From the NCBI GenBank assembly GCA_004321905.1, contig SCQF01000024.1:1-59316 (forward strand): 59,316 bases of DNA, given 5' to 3'. Below are positions 7,207 to 15,545 of the stretch, piece after piece. A program made the position numbers and the translations under genes. The notes below the pieces were generated by a model. The model did not search any database and was not told the origin of the DNA. It saw only the letters and a list, made by a program, of their open reading frames with translations. Origin of the DNA: Verrucomicrobiota bacterium (GTDB lineage Bacteria; Verrucomicrobiota; Kiritimatiellia; CAIQIC01). The number at the start of each line of letters is the position of its first letter. Within the stretch, counting starts at the first letter, position 1.

Positions 7207-10200
7207 GGTTGTTTCTCCTCTGCAGGCACGGTCGTAGTTTCTGATTTACCGAAGATCAGCATGTAGACCGCCGGGATCACCAGCAGCGTGAACGCGGTCG
7301 AGACGAACAGCCCGAAGATCAGCGACCAGGCGAGGCCGCTGAAAATCGGGTCGAGCGTGATCGGCCACGCGCCGAGCATCGCTGCGCCGGCGGTCAGGAA
7401 GATCGGGCGGAAGCGGACCGCGCCGGACTCGATGATCGCCTGTTGCAGCGGCGTACCGCGCGCGACGGCGTGCTTGATGAAGTCAATCAGGATAATGCCG
7501 TTGCGCACGACGATACCGGCGAGCGCGATCATGCCGATCATCGCTGTCGCTGTGAAAAACACCGGGTTCGGGATGCCCATCACCGGGTGGCTGGTGATGG
7601 CGTTGAGTAGCCAGAAGCCGGGCATGATGCCGATCATCGTCAGCGGGATCGAGAGCATGATGATCAGCGGCAGCAGGAAGGAAGCGGTTTCATAAACCAG
7701 CAGAATGTAGATGCCCGCGAGCGCCACCGAGAAGGCGATGCCGAGATCGCGGAAGACATCAATGGTGATCTTCCATTCGCCTTCGCCGCTCCAATCGGCG
7801 CGGATGCCGGCGGGCAGCGGATTCTGCTCGAAGTATTTTTCCAGTGCGAGGACGGCGTAGGCCGGGCCGCGGCCGGCCATCTCGGCCTGCACGAACACGA
7901 CGCGCTCCTGATTCTTGTGGAAGATCGTCTTATCCTCGACGCGTTCTTCAAAGCGGCCCAGTTCACCGATCTGGACGCGTTGACCGGTACGGCCCTTGAC
8001 CGAGATGGTTTTGAGTCGCTCCACGTCGGAACGCGCAGCGCGCGGCAGGCGGAGCATGATCGGCGTCTCGTTCTGCTCTGCCGCCACGTGCAGGATGCCG
8101 GCGGGTGCGCCGCCGAGCGCGAGGCCGACCGTTTGAACAATGTCCTCGGTGGCGATGCCGTTCAGGCCAGTCTTCTCGCGATCCACGTGGAAGACGAGCT
8201 TGCGCTGGTTGTCCTCAATGGTCGTGTCCACGTCCACCACGCCCTCTTCCTTTTTCATCTGCGCCTCGACTGTGCGTGCGGCGGCGATGAGGTCGCTATA
8301 GCGATGCTGCGGCTGGCCATAGACCTCGGCGACGACGGTGGCGAGTACCGGCGGGCCGGGAGGCATCTCGACCAGCTTGAAGTTGGCGTTGTGCCGCTGC
8401 GCGATCTTTGCGATGTCGGCGCGCAGCCGCAGCACGATGGCGTGGCTGGCCATCTCCCGCTTTTGGCGCGGCAGCAGGCTGATGCGCACATCGGCGACGT
8501 GCGGGCCTTGCCGCAGATAGTAGTGGCGGACGAGACCGTTGAAATCCATTGGCGAGCTCGCGCCGACCGTCGCAGTGAAGTCGGTGACTTCCGGCACGGT
8601 ACGCAGATATTGTTCGAGGTCGCGTACGGCGGCGTCGGTGGTTTCGAGCGCTGTGCCCTCGGGCATATCCACGACGACCTGGAACTCGTTCTTGTTGTCG
8701 AACGGCAACATTTTCAGCGGTACGAGGCCGGCCACGATGAGGCCGAGCGAGCCGATGAATAGCGCACCCATCACCCATAGCAACGCTTTGCCTTTGCGAG
8801 GGGAGGTGACGAACGGGCCGACGACGCGGTTATAAATCCGATACGTGCGGCTCTGCTGCGCGTCGCCCTCGTGCAGGTCATGAGTCGTGACACCTTCTTC
8901 GCGTTTGAGCAGCTTGTCAGAAAGCCATGGCGTGATGGTCAGCGAAACGAGCATCGAGACCAACATCGCGATCGGCACGTTGACCGCCATCGGGCGCATG
9001 TAGGGGCCCATCATGCCGGTGATGAAGAACATCGGCAGGAACGCGATCACGATGGCAAGCGTCGCGATGACAATCGGCGGCAGTACTTCGGTCATCGCCG
9101 CCAAGATCGCCTGGCCACGCGGTAGCCGACGCATGATCAGATGGCGGTGGATGTTTTCGACTCCGACAATGGGGTCGTCCACCAGCAGACCCAGCGTCAG
9201 AATCAGCGCAAACAACGTCACGCGGTTGATCGTGTAACCGAGCAAATAATTTACCAGCAAGGTCAACGCGTAGGTGATCGGCACGGCGATGGCGACGATC
9301 AGGCCGACCCGCCAGTTCATCACGAGCCAGATCAGTACGATGACGGTGATGATGGCTTCGAGCAAACCCTCGACCAGGCCATTGACCTTCTCGTTCGCCG
9401 TCTCGCCATAGTTACGCGTGAGCCGGACCTCGACGCCATCGGGGATCACGCTGCCGTGCAGTTCCTCCAGCGTGTGCTCGACATCGCGCGCCACCCAGAC
9501 CGCGTTGCTGCCTTTCTTCTTCGCGATCGCGACGGTGACAGCCGCCTTGCTGACCTCTGACTTCTGACCTCTGACCTCTGGTTTCGCCGCCGGCCCGAAA
9601 CCGAAGCGCGTATAAGTTGCGGGTTCTTCGGGGCCATCTTCGATGCGTGCCACGTCGCGTAGGTAGACCGGTCGGTCGCCGTGCAGGCCGACGAGCAGGT
9701 TGCGGACCTCGTCGGCGCTACGCAGGAAATCGCCGGTCTCGACCGCGACGACGGCGTTGTTCTGCTCAAATGTACCGCTGGCCATCTGCGTGTTGGCCAG
9801 CTTGAGTGCGCCGGCGATTTCCATGGCGGAAAGGCCATGCGCCGCGAGCTGCTCGGGATTTAGGTAGACGTGCACAACCCGTCGCTCGCCGCCGTGAATG
9901 GTCACTTGCGCGCTGTTCGGGATGTGCTGCAGCTTGGCGGTGACTTCCTCGGCTACGCGCCGAAGTTGGTGCGTGTCATAGCGGTCGCTGTAGAGCGCGG
10001 CGGTAACTATTGGTACATCGTCAATCTCGATCGGCTTGACCACCCAACCGGTGATGCCGGGCGTGACCTTGTCCATGTTCTGCGAGATTTTGTTGTAGAG
10101 CTTGACCAAGCTCTTCTCGCGGTCTTCGCCCACAAAAAAACGGACGGTGACCACCGCCATGCCGGGCCGGCTCATGGAATAGACATATTCCACGCCGTCC

Positions 10201-10442
10201 ACTTGGTAGAGCATACGTTCGAGTCGCGCGGCGACGAGCTTCTCGACTTCCTCGGCGCTGCCGCCGGGATAGCTCACCATGACATCAGCCAGCGGCACGA
10301 CGATCTGCGGTTCTTCCTCGCGCGGTGTGGCAATCAATGCGATTGCGCCGGCGAGCAGGCTGATGATCAACAGCAAGATCGCGAGGTTGCCTTTGAGAAA
10401 AGCCTCGATCAGGCCTGCAACTATGGAGCGTTTTTCTTCCAT
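7203..10442 (-). CDS. RND family efflux transporter permease
   Basis: This 1079-residue inner-membrane proton antiporter is of the AcrB/CusA/MdtB type. The N-terminal helix is followed by a large periplasmic porter domain, six helices, a second periplasmic domain and six more helices, ending at VIPAVYMLIFGK. Helix 4 carries LLVDDPIVGVENIHRHL; the paired aspartates fit the proton relay of drug-type (HAE) pumps. An unusual in-frame stretch near residue 290 (PEVRGQKSEVS) is encoded by a simple CTGACCTCTGACTT-type repeat (9548-9582) in a surface loop of the porter domain. It ends 4 bp before the adaptor gene's frame and overlaps the PII-like gene. Substrate is not deducible; context suggests metals or reactive sulfur or thiophilic compounds. 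Confidence 0.93.
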   Translation of the reverse strand: MEEKRSIVAGLIEAFLKGNLAILLLIISLLAGAIALIATPREEEPQIVVPLADVMVSYPGGSAEEVEKLVAARLERMLYQVDGVEYVYSMSRPGMAVVTVRFFVGEDREKSLVKLYNKISQNMDKVTPGITGWVVKPIEIDDVPIVTAALYSDRYDTHQLRRVAEEVTAKLQHIPNSAQVTIHGGERRVVHVYLNPEQLAAHGLSAMEIAGALKLANTQMASGTFEQNNAVVAVETGDFLRSADEVRNLLVGLHGDRPVYLRDVARIEDGPEEPATYTRFGFGPAAKPEVRGQKSEVSKAAVTVAIAKKKGSNAVWVARDVEHTLEELHGSVIPDGVEVRLTRNYGETANEKVNGLVEGLLEAIITVIVLIWLVMNWRVGLIVAIAVPITYALTLLVNYLLGYTINRVTLFALILTLGLLVDDPIVGVENIHRHLIMRRLPRGQAILAAMTEVLPPIVIATLAIVIAFLPMFFITGMMGPYMRPMAVNVPIAMLVSMLVSLTITPWLSDKLLKREEGVTTHDLHEGDAQQSRTYRIYNRVVGPFVTSPRKGKALLWVMGALFIGSLGLIVAGLVPLKMLPFDNKNEFQVVVDMPEGTALETTDAAVRDLEQYLRTVPEVTDFTATVGASSPMDFNGLVRHYYLRQGPHVADVRISLLPRQKREMASHAIVLRLRADIAKIAQRHNANFKLVEMPPGPPVLATVVAEVYGQPQHRYSDLIAAARTVEAQMKKEEGVVDVDTTIEDNQRKLVFHVDREKTGLNGIATEDIVQTVGLALGGAPAGILHVAAEQNETPIMLRLPRAARSDVERLKTISVKGRTGQRVQIGELGRFEERVEDKTIFHKNQERVVFVQAEMAGRGPAYAVLALEKYFEQNPLPAGIRADWSGEGEWKITIDVFRDLGIAFSVALAGIYILLVYETASFLLPLIIMLSIPLTMIGIMPGFWLLNAITSHPVMGIPNPVFFTATAMIGMIALAGIVVRNGIILIDFIKHAVARGTPLQQAIIESGAVRFRPIFLTAGAAMLGAWPITLDPIFSGLAWSLIFGLFVSTAFTLLVIPAVYMLIFGKSETTTVPAEEKQP

Positions 10443-10446
10443 GATC

Positions 10447-11445
10447 TCAATCCTTAGTTACTAGTACGACTTCGCCATCTTTCAGGCCGGATAGAATCTC
10501 GACGCGACCGTCATGGGTGGGGCCTGTCTTCACCAACCGGCGCAGCACGTGACCGTTCTCCACCACCTGTACCATTTCCAACTGGCCGAGGGGCAAGATG
10601 GCCTTCATGGGCAGTAACATCGCCGCGTGCGGCGTTTCCTCGATGCACAGACGTCCGAACGTGCCCGGCAACACATCGCCCTTCACACCTTCGAGCCGGA
10701 TTTTGACCTTGCGCGTACGACTCATGGCGTCAACTTCGCTGACAATTTCCGTCACGGTGCCGCGCAGGCTGATGTCGGGGTGCTCCAGCTTGACGTCCAC
10801 CTTGGTATTGAGCGGGAGTTTGCCGATCAACCGCGCCGGTACCGGCGCTTCCAGCCGCATCCGCTGCGGATCGAACATGGTCAGAAGTAATTGGCCGGGA
10901 TTCGCCAGATCGCCCGCCTCGATGTGGCGGTCGGTGACGACGCCGTCCATCGGCGCCTTGATGACAGCATAGCTGAGCATGACGCGCATGGCATCGGCCT
11001 GCGCCTGTGCGCCGTGGAACGCGTTCTCCGCGGAGGAGCGCGCCTGCTCGGTGGTTGCCTTCTCGCGATAGAGCTGCTGCGCGCGCTGAAATTCCTTCTC
11101 CGCCTGTCGCAACTGCGCCTCGGCTCCGGCGAGCTGATCGCGCAGGTCGCGGTCGTCGAGCACGACCAACGTTTGACCCTGCGTCACCACGCTACCGGCG
11201 GCGACGTTGATCTCTTTCACGTAGGCGCTCAAGCGTGCGCTCAAGTGGATAATGCGTTCGGAGCCAACCGTGCCGATGATTTCAATGCGTGGCGCGACCG
11301 GCTCGCTCTTCACCGAAATAGTCGCCGCACCGACGGGCACGGGCGTTTCGTGCTCCACGGGTACCGCGTCGCCCGGTCCGGCCTTCTTTGAGCACGCCGT
11401 CAACATCATCGCCACCAACAAAACCGCTGGAATTTTTAGATTCAT
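10447..11445 (-). CDS. RND efflux periplasmic adaptor (membrane-fusion lipoprotein)
   Basis: This 332-residue adaptor joins the RND pump to TolC. It has a lipoprotein signal with lipobox LTAC (Cys18), a barrel-sandwich hybrid start (HLSARLSAYVKEINVAAGSVV), a coiled-coil hairpin (AEAQLRQAEKEFQRAQQLY) and the closing lipoyl half APMDGVVTDRHIEAGD, then beta-barrel and membrane-proximal parts. It lacks the His/Met-rich metal-binding extension of CusB. GAGGAAAAA precedes the ATG. It lies 46 bp after tolC and 4 bp before the RND gene in the same operon. Confidence 0.92.
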   Translation of the reverse strand: MNLKIPAVLLVAMMLTACSKKAGPGDAVPVEHETPVPVGAATISVKSEPVAPRIEIIGTVGSERIIHLSARLSAYVKEINVAAGSVVTQGQTLVVLDDRDLRDQLAGAEAQLRQAEKEFQRAQQLYREKATTEQARSSAENAFHGAQAQADAMRVMLSYAVIKAPMDGVVTDRHIEAGDLANPGQLLLTMFDPQRMRLEAPVPARLIGKLPLNTKVDVKLEHPDISLRGTVTEIVSEVDAMSRTRKVKIRLEGVKGDVLPGTFGRLCIEETPHAAMLLPMKAILPLGQLEMVQVVENGHVLRRLVKTGPTHDGRVEILSGLKDGEVVLVTKD

Positions 11446-11491
11446 TTTTTCCTCTTTCTTCCTTCAAGTTTCAAAGCTCACGTTTCAGGTT

Positions 11492-12838
11492 TTACTTCAC
11501 CAATTCGCCCCGCGCTCGCTTCAGGTTACTCTGTGCCACGAGTAGGTCGTAGTAGGCCGCCGTGCTGCGCGAGCGCGTCGCGGTCAGGCCAACTTGTGCG
11601 GTCAACAGTTCCGTCACGTCTGCCGCGCCCTGGCGATAGCGCTCGTTGGTGATGCGCAAGGCCTCTTCGGCGCTGGCCACGCTACGCTGCGTCACGTCGA
11701 GCCGTTCCCCGGCCTCGCGCGTTTCGAGCTGCGCTTGCTTCAAATCAAGGCGCAGACTGTTTAATGCCTTTTGCGCCGCCGCCTTGGCCGCCGCCGTGCG
11801 CGCCTTGGCTTCTGCCGACGCACCCGACTGCCGGAAACCGGTGAAGATGTCCCACTCCGCCACCGCGCCGACAAAGTAACTACGCTGAAAGTCTGAGTTC
11901 ACCTCGCTATCCCAATCGGCCGAGCCGAATGCGCTCAGGGTCGGCCAGTTTTCACGCTCCGTCTTGCGTTGCATTTTTTCTTGCGCCTGCGCCGCTAGTC
12001 GCGCCGCTTCTAGTTCTGGACGAGCCTCGACCGCGTCGAGATTGGGTTCGATCACCGGAGAAGCGACAGCTTGCCGCATGGCTTCTGGTAACGCCGTTTC
12101 AGAAACCAGATCGCGACCAATCGCCATGTTCAACGCCGCGAGTGTGAGTTGGACACCGTGTTGTGCGCGGATCAGGTCCTCGCGCGCCTCGGCTAGTCGC
12201 ACCTCAATATTGAGCACGTCGGATTTGGCGGCTGAACCGGCGCGCAATCGCTCGTTGGCCACGCGCAGGCTTTCGGTGAGCGACGCGACACTCTCTTGCC
12301 GCACCTGTACGAACGCTTGCGCCTGCAGAACGCTGTAGAAGGCACGAGTGACCTGATGCACCAGCTCGTTATCAAGCGCACGTTTGCTGGCCGCTTCGGC
12401 TTGGGCGCCGAGTTTGGCGGCGTCACGTTGATAGCCGCGTTGTCCGGCGTCCAGCAGCCGGGCCTTCGCGCCGACGCTGTTACGCCAATTATCCACGTCG
12501 CCCGGATGATTGAAGTCGCTCTGCATGGAGGCAACGCGCTGGTTGAGTTGCATGAAGAATGCCTGCGGCGCGTTGTCGGTGCGTGCGATGGTGCTGGAGA
12601 GCGTCACGGTGGGGAAGTAGGCCGACGTTGCCTGCCGTACGGCCTCGTGGGCCGCGGCAATTCGCGCTTCTGCCGCCTGCGCGTCGGGATTGGCTTCCAG
12701 TGTTGTGCGGATGCATTCATCGAGCGTCACGGCCTGCGCGCTGCTGAGCAGCGCAAGCATGACGGTGATTTTTCCAGGGTTGGGAAATACGCGATTCTGA
12801 TTTTTCCAAGGTTGGGAAACTTGCCGTGAACTTTTCAT
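11492..12838 (-). CDS. TolC family outer-membrane efflux protein
   Basis: This protein of up to 448 residues has the two OEP repeats of TolC, with long amphipathic helices (TLDECIRTTLEANPDAQAAE at the N-terminus and the ITNERYRQGAADVTEL motif in the second half). ATG 12838 overlaps the arsR stop (ATGA) and has an excellent GAGGAGGT, so I accept it. The first 36 residues then form a signal peptide with a basic leader and the core MLALLSSAQA. That leader is encoded through two copies of the dispersed palindrome (12769-12819). ATG 12760 would leave too short a signal peptide with no positive charge. Confidence 0.9.
   Translation of the reverse strand: MKSSRQVSQPWKNQNRVFPNPGKITVMLALLSSAQAVTLDECIRTTLEANPDAQAAEARIAAAHEAVRQATSAYFPTVTLSSTIARTDNAPQAFFMQLNQRVASMQSDFNHPGDVDNWRNSVGAKARLLDAGQRGYQRDAAKLGAQAEAASKRALDNELVHQVTRAFYSVLQAQAFVQVRQESVASLTESLRVANERLRAGSAAKSDVLNIEVRLAEAREDLIRAQHGVQLTLAALNMAIGRDLVSETALPEAMRQAVASPVIEPNLDAVEARPELEAARLAAQAQEKMQRKTERENWPTLSAFGSADWDSEVNSDFQRSYFVGAVAEWDIFTGFRQSGASAEAKARTAAAKAAAQKALNSLRLDLKQAQLETREAGERLDVTQRSVASAEEALRITNERYRQGAADVTELLTAQVGLTATRSRSTAAYYDLLVAQSNLKRARGELVK
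12769..12819. repeat. Palindrome pair inside the tolC 5' end, centres 12779 and 12811
   Basis: Two TTCC-N7-GGAA palindromes lie exactly 32 bp apart centre to centre. If tolC starts at 12838 they are translated (SQPWK and NPGK in the signal peptide leader); if it starts at 12760 they are an upstream site as elsewhere. Confidence 0.85.
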
Positions 12839-13155
12839 TTTTTACCTCCTCGACCGCAAACGCAGTGCAAAACCTGTACCGCACGACGGTCGGCGATGCG
12901 GTACCAAACTTCCTTGCCGCGGCGCTCGGCCTGCACGAGGCCGGCGCGTTTCATGTGGTTGAGGTGCTGGGAGAGGGCGCCTTGGGGTAATGCCAAGTCG
13001 GCCATGATGGCGTAGACGGGCGCCGCGCCACCGCGTTCCAGACGCCCGACGATGCGCAGCCGTTGCGGATGCGCCAAGAGCTTGAGTGACTGGGCGATCC
13101 GCTCCAGTTCCGCCGGGGCTGGGAGGCCGCCACATTGGGCTGAGTTCGTTTTCAC
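12835..13155 (-). CDS. ArsR family transcriptional repressor of the efflux operon
   Basis: This 106-residue winged-helix protein matches ArsR/SmtB repressors: LKLLAHPQRLRIVGRL, the recognition helix LPQGALSQHLNHMKRAGLV, and the wing AERRGKEVWYRIAD. The usual metal motif CVC in helix 3 and the helix-2 cysteine of BigR/SqrR-type persulfide sensors are absent. Cysteines occur instead at residue 8 and as CVC near the C-terminus (residues about 98-100), so the inducer is unclear. The start is GTG 13155 with no Shine-Dalgarno, which fits the predicted leaderless transcript. It heads the operon through tolC, adaptor, RND and the small proteins. Confidence 0.88.
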   Translation of the reverse strand: MKTNSAQCGGLPAPAELERIAQSLKLLAHPQRLRIVGRLERGGAAPVYAIMADLALPQGALSQHLNHMKRAGLVQAERRGKEVWYRIADRRAVQVLHCVCGRGGKK

Positions 13156-13161
13156 GGCATC

Positions 13162-13189
13162 AAAATATCATGATATCATGATATGTCAA
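13162..13189 (-). promoter_or_regulatory. arsR promoter with 20-bp operator in the spacer
   Basis: Reading the minus strand, TTGACA (13189-13184) and TATTTT (13167-13162) are separated by 16 bp. The perfect palindrome ATATCATGATATCATGATAT (13165-13184) fills the spacer. An ArsR dimer bound there would block RNA polymerase, giving self-repression. Transcription should start about 7 bp after the -10 box, i.e. at or next to the GTG start codon. Confidence 0.75.
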
Positions 13190-13253
13190 ATTGTAATTTG
13201 GCCGGTTGTTTTTTTCGTTGGTTGGCCGCGGCGAAAAAAGCTTGAAGAACTGT

Positions 13254-13282
13254 TTGACAGCCGGTGGGGTCGTCGCTATTCT
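13254..13282 (+). promoter_or_regulatory. Sigma-70-type promoter for rplM-rpsI
   Basis: TTGACA (13254-13259), a 17-bp spacer and TATTCT (13277-13282) precede rplM by 33 bp. It is divergent from the arsR promoter, about 65 bp away. Confidence 0.75.
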
Positions 13283-13315
13283 CCCGCCCTCGTTTCTGCA
13301 ACGCAAAGGCAACGA

Positions 13316-13750
13316 ATGAAGACGACATTGGTAAAAGAATGTGATGTCCAGCGCGTATGGCATGTGGTGGACGCCGCCGATAAGCCCGTGGGGCGGTTGG
13401 CGGTCCAGATTGCCAAACTACTCCGCGGCAAGGATAAGCCGGCGTTCGCGCCGCACGTGGACATGGGCGACTTCGTGGTGGTGCTCAACGCCGCCAAGGT
13501 CAAACTGACCGGTGCAAAAGAGACCCAGAAGCTCTACAAGAGCTATAGCCTCTATCCGGGCGGACTCAAGGAAAAGACCGCCGCGCAAGTTCGCGCGAAG
13601 CACCCGGAGTATCTGGTGGAGCATGCGGTGCGCGATATGCTGCCGAAAAACCGGCTGGCCCGCACGCTGTTCAAACGGCTCAAAGTTTACGCGGGTACCG
13701 AGCATCCGCACAGCGCCCAGCAACCGCAAGCCCAAGCGTTGGCAATCTAA
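13316..13750 (+). CDS. rplM: 50S ribosomal protein L13
   Basis: This 144-residue protein is a clear L13: WHVVDAADKPVGRLA near the start, the GKDKP loop, GDFVVVLNAAKVKLTG, YSLYPGG and the conserved AVRDMLPKNRL segment. L13 binds 23S rRNA early in large-subunit assembly. ATG 13316 is chosen over the longer frame because it aligns with the family start and lies 33 bp after a good promoter. It is followed by rpsI 20 bp later, the usual pair. Confidence 0.97.
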   Translation: MKTTLVKECDVQRVWHVVDAADKPVGRLAVQIAKLLRGKDKPAFAPHVDMGDFVVVLNAAKVKLTGAKETQKLYKSYSLYPGGLKEKTAAQVRAKHPEYLVEHAVRDMLPKNRLARTLFKRLKVYAGTEHPHSAQQPQAQALAI

Positions 13751-13770
13751 GTTAGAAGGGAGTACTCATC

Positions 13771-14169
13771 GTGGCAAAATCCGCTACTGAATTTGGCGCT
13801 ACCGGTCGGCGTAAAACCGCCTCGGCCCATGTGCGCATCAAAGCCGGCGAGGGCAAAATCCTCGTCAACGACCGCGCGTTCACCAATTTCTTCCCGGTGG
13901 AAACGCAACGCACCTTCATCGAACAGCCGCTCAAGGCGATTGATGGTCTCGGCAAGTTCGATCTCACCGTTTCCATTACCGGTGGCGGCCCGATGGGCCA
14001 GGCGGGCGCGATGCGGCACGGCATCGCCCGCGCGTTACTGCTCGTGGACGCAGGCTACCGCGACAAGCTCAAAAAAGGCGGTTTCCTCACGCGCGATTCA
14101 CGCATGAAGGAACGTCTGAAACCCGGCCAACCCGGCGCGCGCAAACGCTTCCAATTCTCGAAACGTTAA
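13771..14169 (+). CDS. rpsI: 30S ribosomal protein S9
   Basis: This 132-residue protein is S9: GRRKTASAHVRIKAGEGKILVN at the start, GGGPMGQAGAMRHGIARAL in the middle, and the basic tail ending KRFQFSKR that reaches the P-site tRNA. GTG 13771 is the start, preceded by AGGGAG. It is co-transcribed with rplM and followed by a hairpin at 14189-14216. Confidence 0.97.
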   Translation: MAKSATEFGATGRRKTASAHVRIKAGEGKILVNDRAFTNFFPVETQRTFIEQPLKAIDGLGKFDLTVSITGGGPMGQAGAMRHGIARALLLVDAGYRDKLKKGGFLTRDSRMKERLKPGQPGARKRFQFSKR

Positions 14170-14188
14170 TCGTGCCATGGCAGCGAAC

Positions 14189-14220
14189 GACCCCGATGGC
14201 CTTGGCTTTCGGGGTTGTTT
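14189..14220 (+). terminator. Probable terminator after rpsI
   Basis: GACCCCGA (14189-14196) can pair with TCGGGGTT (14209-14216), followed by GTTTG. The U-tract is poor, so the call is moderate. Confidence 0.5.
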
Positions 14221-14258
14221 GCTTTCTGGCGATTGGCGTGCGGCGCGGAACGTGGTAG

Positions 14259-14309
14259 TTTTCCAAACATTGGAACGACGCGGACGCGCATTTTCCAAGG
14301 TATGGAGTT
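14259..14309. repeat. Palindrome pair, centres 14268 and 14300
   Basis: Two copies 32 bp apart, the second slightly decayed (GGAG in place of GGAA). They lie 29-61 bp upstream of argJ. Confidence 0.82.
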
Positions 14310-14328
14310 TGATGAGCGAAAGGAATTT

Positions 14329-15540
14329 ATGAGCAAACCAAAAATCGTGGTGCAGGAGAAAATCCAGTTGCCGAGCGGCTTCCGCGCGGCGGGCGAGGCC
14401 GTGGGCCTCAAGCGGAGCGGGCGGCGCGACATGGCGCTGCTGGTCTCCGACCAGCCTGCAGCGGTCGCCGGCGTTTTTACGACGAACCAAGTGCAGAGCG
14501 CGACGGTCAAACTCAACCGGACGCGGCTGCGTGGTGGCATCGCCCGCGCGGTGATCGTCAATAGCGGCAACGCGAATGCTTGCACGGGTCCACAGGGCAT
14601 GACCGATGCCGACCGGATGACGGAGTTGACCGGTTTGCTGTTGGAAGCACCGAAGTCCCAGGTTTTTGTCTGCTCAACGGGTCGGATTGGCATTCCGATG
14701 CCGATGAAGGTGATCGAGGCCGGTATTGCCAAGGTGGCCAGCGAACTTTCGGCGCGTGGCGGGAAGGATGCCGCGACGGCGATCATGACAACGGACACAA
14801 CGATCAAACACGCCACCGTTGCGATCAAGGTGAACGGAAAGCCGGTGACGCTCTGCGGTATGGCTAAGGGTTCTGGCATGATTGAGCCGAAGATGGCAAC
14901 GATGCTCGCGTTTTTGTTAACTGACGCGGCGGTCGAGCGCAAATCGCTCCAAGCCGCACTCAAGGCGGCGGCGGACGAAAGTTTCAACCGAATCAGCGTG
15001 GATGGCGACCGTAGCACCAACGACACGACGTTGCTGCTGGCCAATGGCGCGGCAGGCAACAAGCCGCTCAAACCCGGTCATCCCGACTGGGCGACGTTTT
15101 GCGCGGCGTTGAATGCGCTGACGTTGAATCTGGCGATCAAAATGGCGCGTGACGGTGAGGGCGCGACCAAACTCGTCACCGTTCGCGTGTGTGGCGCGAA
15201 AAGCGACGCCGACGCTGATCTGGCGGCGCGCGCGGTGGCGAACTCGTTGTTGGTCAAGACTTCGTGGGTGGGTACTTATCCGAACTGGGGCCGGATCATG
15301 GATTCCATTGGTTATTCCCGCGCCAAGGTCGTCGAGGAGCAGGTGGGGATTTGTTACAACAAATTGCTCGCGGTGAAGCATGGTGTGTTTGCCGGCGCTT
15401 CGACCTATGAGCAACTTGCAAAAATTCAGGAGCAAAAAGAATTCACCATCACGGTCAATCTGAACCTTGGTCGCGGTGCGGCGGTGATTTATACCTGCGA
15501 TTGCACCGAAGAGTATGTGCAGATCAACTACGTGGAGTGA
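14329..15540 (+). CDS. argJ: Bifunctional glutamate N-acetyltransferase / ornithine acetyltransferase
   Basis: This 403-residue enzyme moves the acetyl group from N-acetylornithine to glutamate in the cyclic arginine pathway. It carries the self-cleavage region KGSGMIEPKMATMLAF, where the Thr of MAT becomes the nucleophile of the beta chain. The C-terminal tail CDCTEEYVQINYVE is typical. ATG 14329 has AAAGGAA at good spacing; the longer frame would translate the palindrome pair. It sits 5 bp before argB, so the two are one operon. Whether it also uses acetyl-CoA cannot be seen from the sequence. Confidence 0.95.
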   Translation: MSKPKIVVQEKIQLPSGFRAAGEAVGLKRSGRRDMALLVSDQPAAVAGVFTTNQVQSATVKLNRTRLRGGIARAVIVNSGNANACTGPQGMTDADRMTELTGLLLEAPKSQVFVCSTGRIGIPMPMKVIEAGIAKVASELSARGGKDAATAIMTTDTTIKHATVAIKVNGKPVTLCGMAKGSGMIEPKMATMLAFLLTDAAVERKSLQAALKAAADESFNRISVDGDRSTNDTTLLLANGAAGNKPLKPGHPDWATFCAALNALTLNLAIKMARDGEGATKLVTVRVCGAKSDADADLAARAVANSLLVKTSWVGTYPNWGRIMDSIGYSRAKVVEEQVGICYNKLLAVKHGVFAGASTYEQLAKIQEQKEFTITVNLNLGRGAAVIYTCDCTEEYVQINYVE

Positions 15541-15545
15541 GCCTG

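Noticed and set aside
14166-15071. Long minus-strand frame opposite argJ
   Set aside because: argJ on the plus strand is certain and the antisense frame has no domain or start signal.
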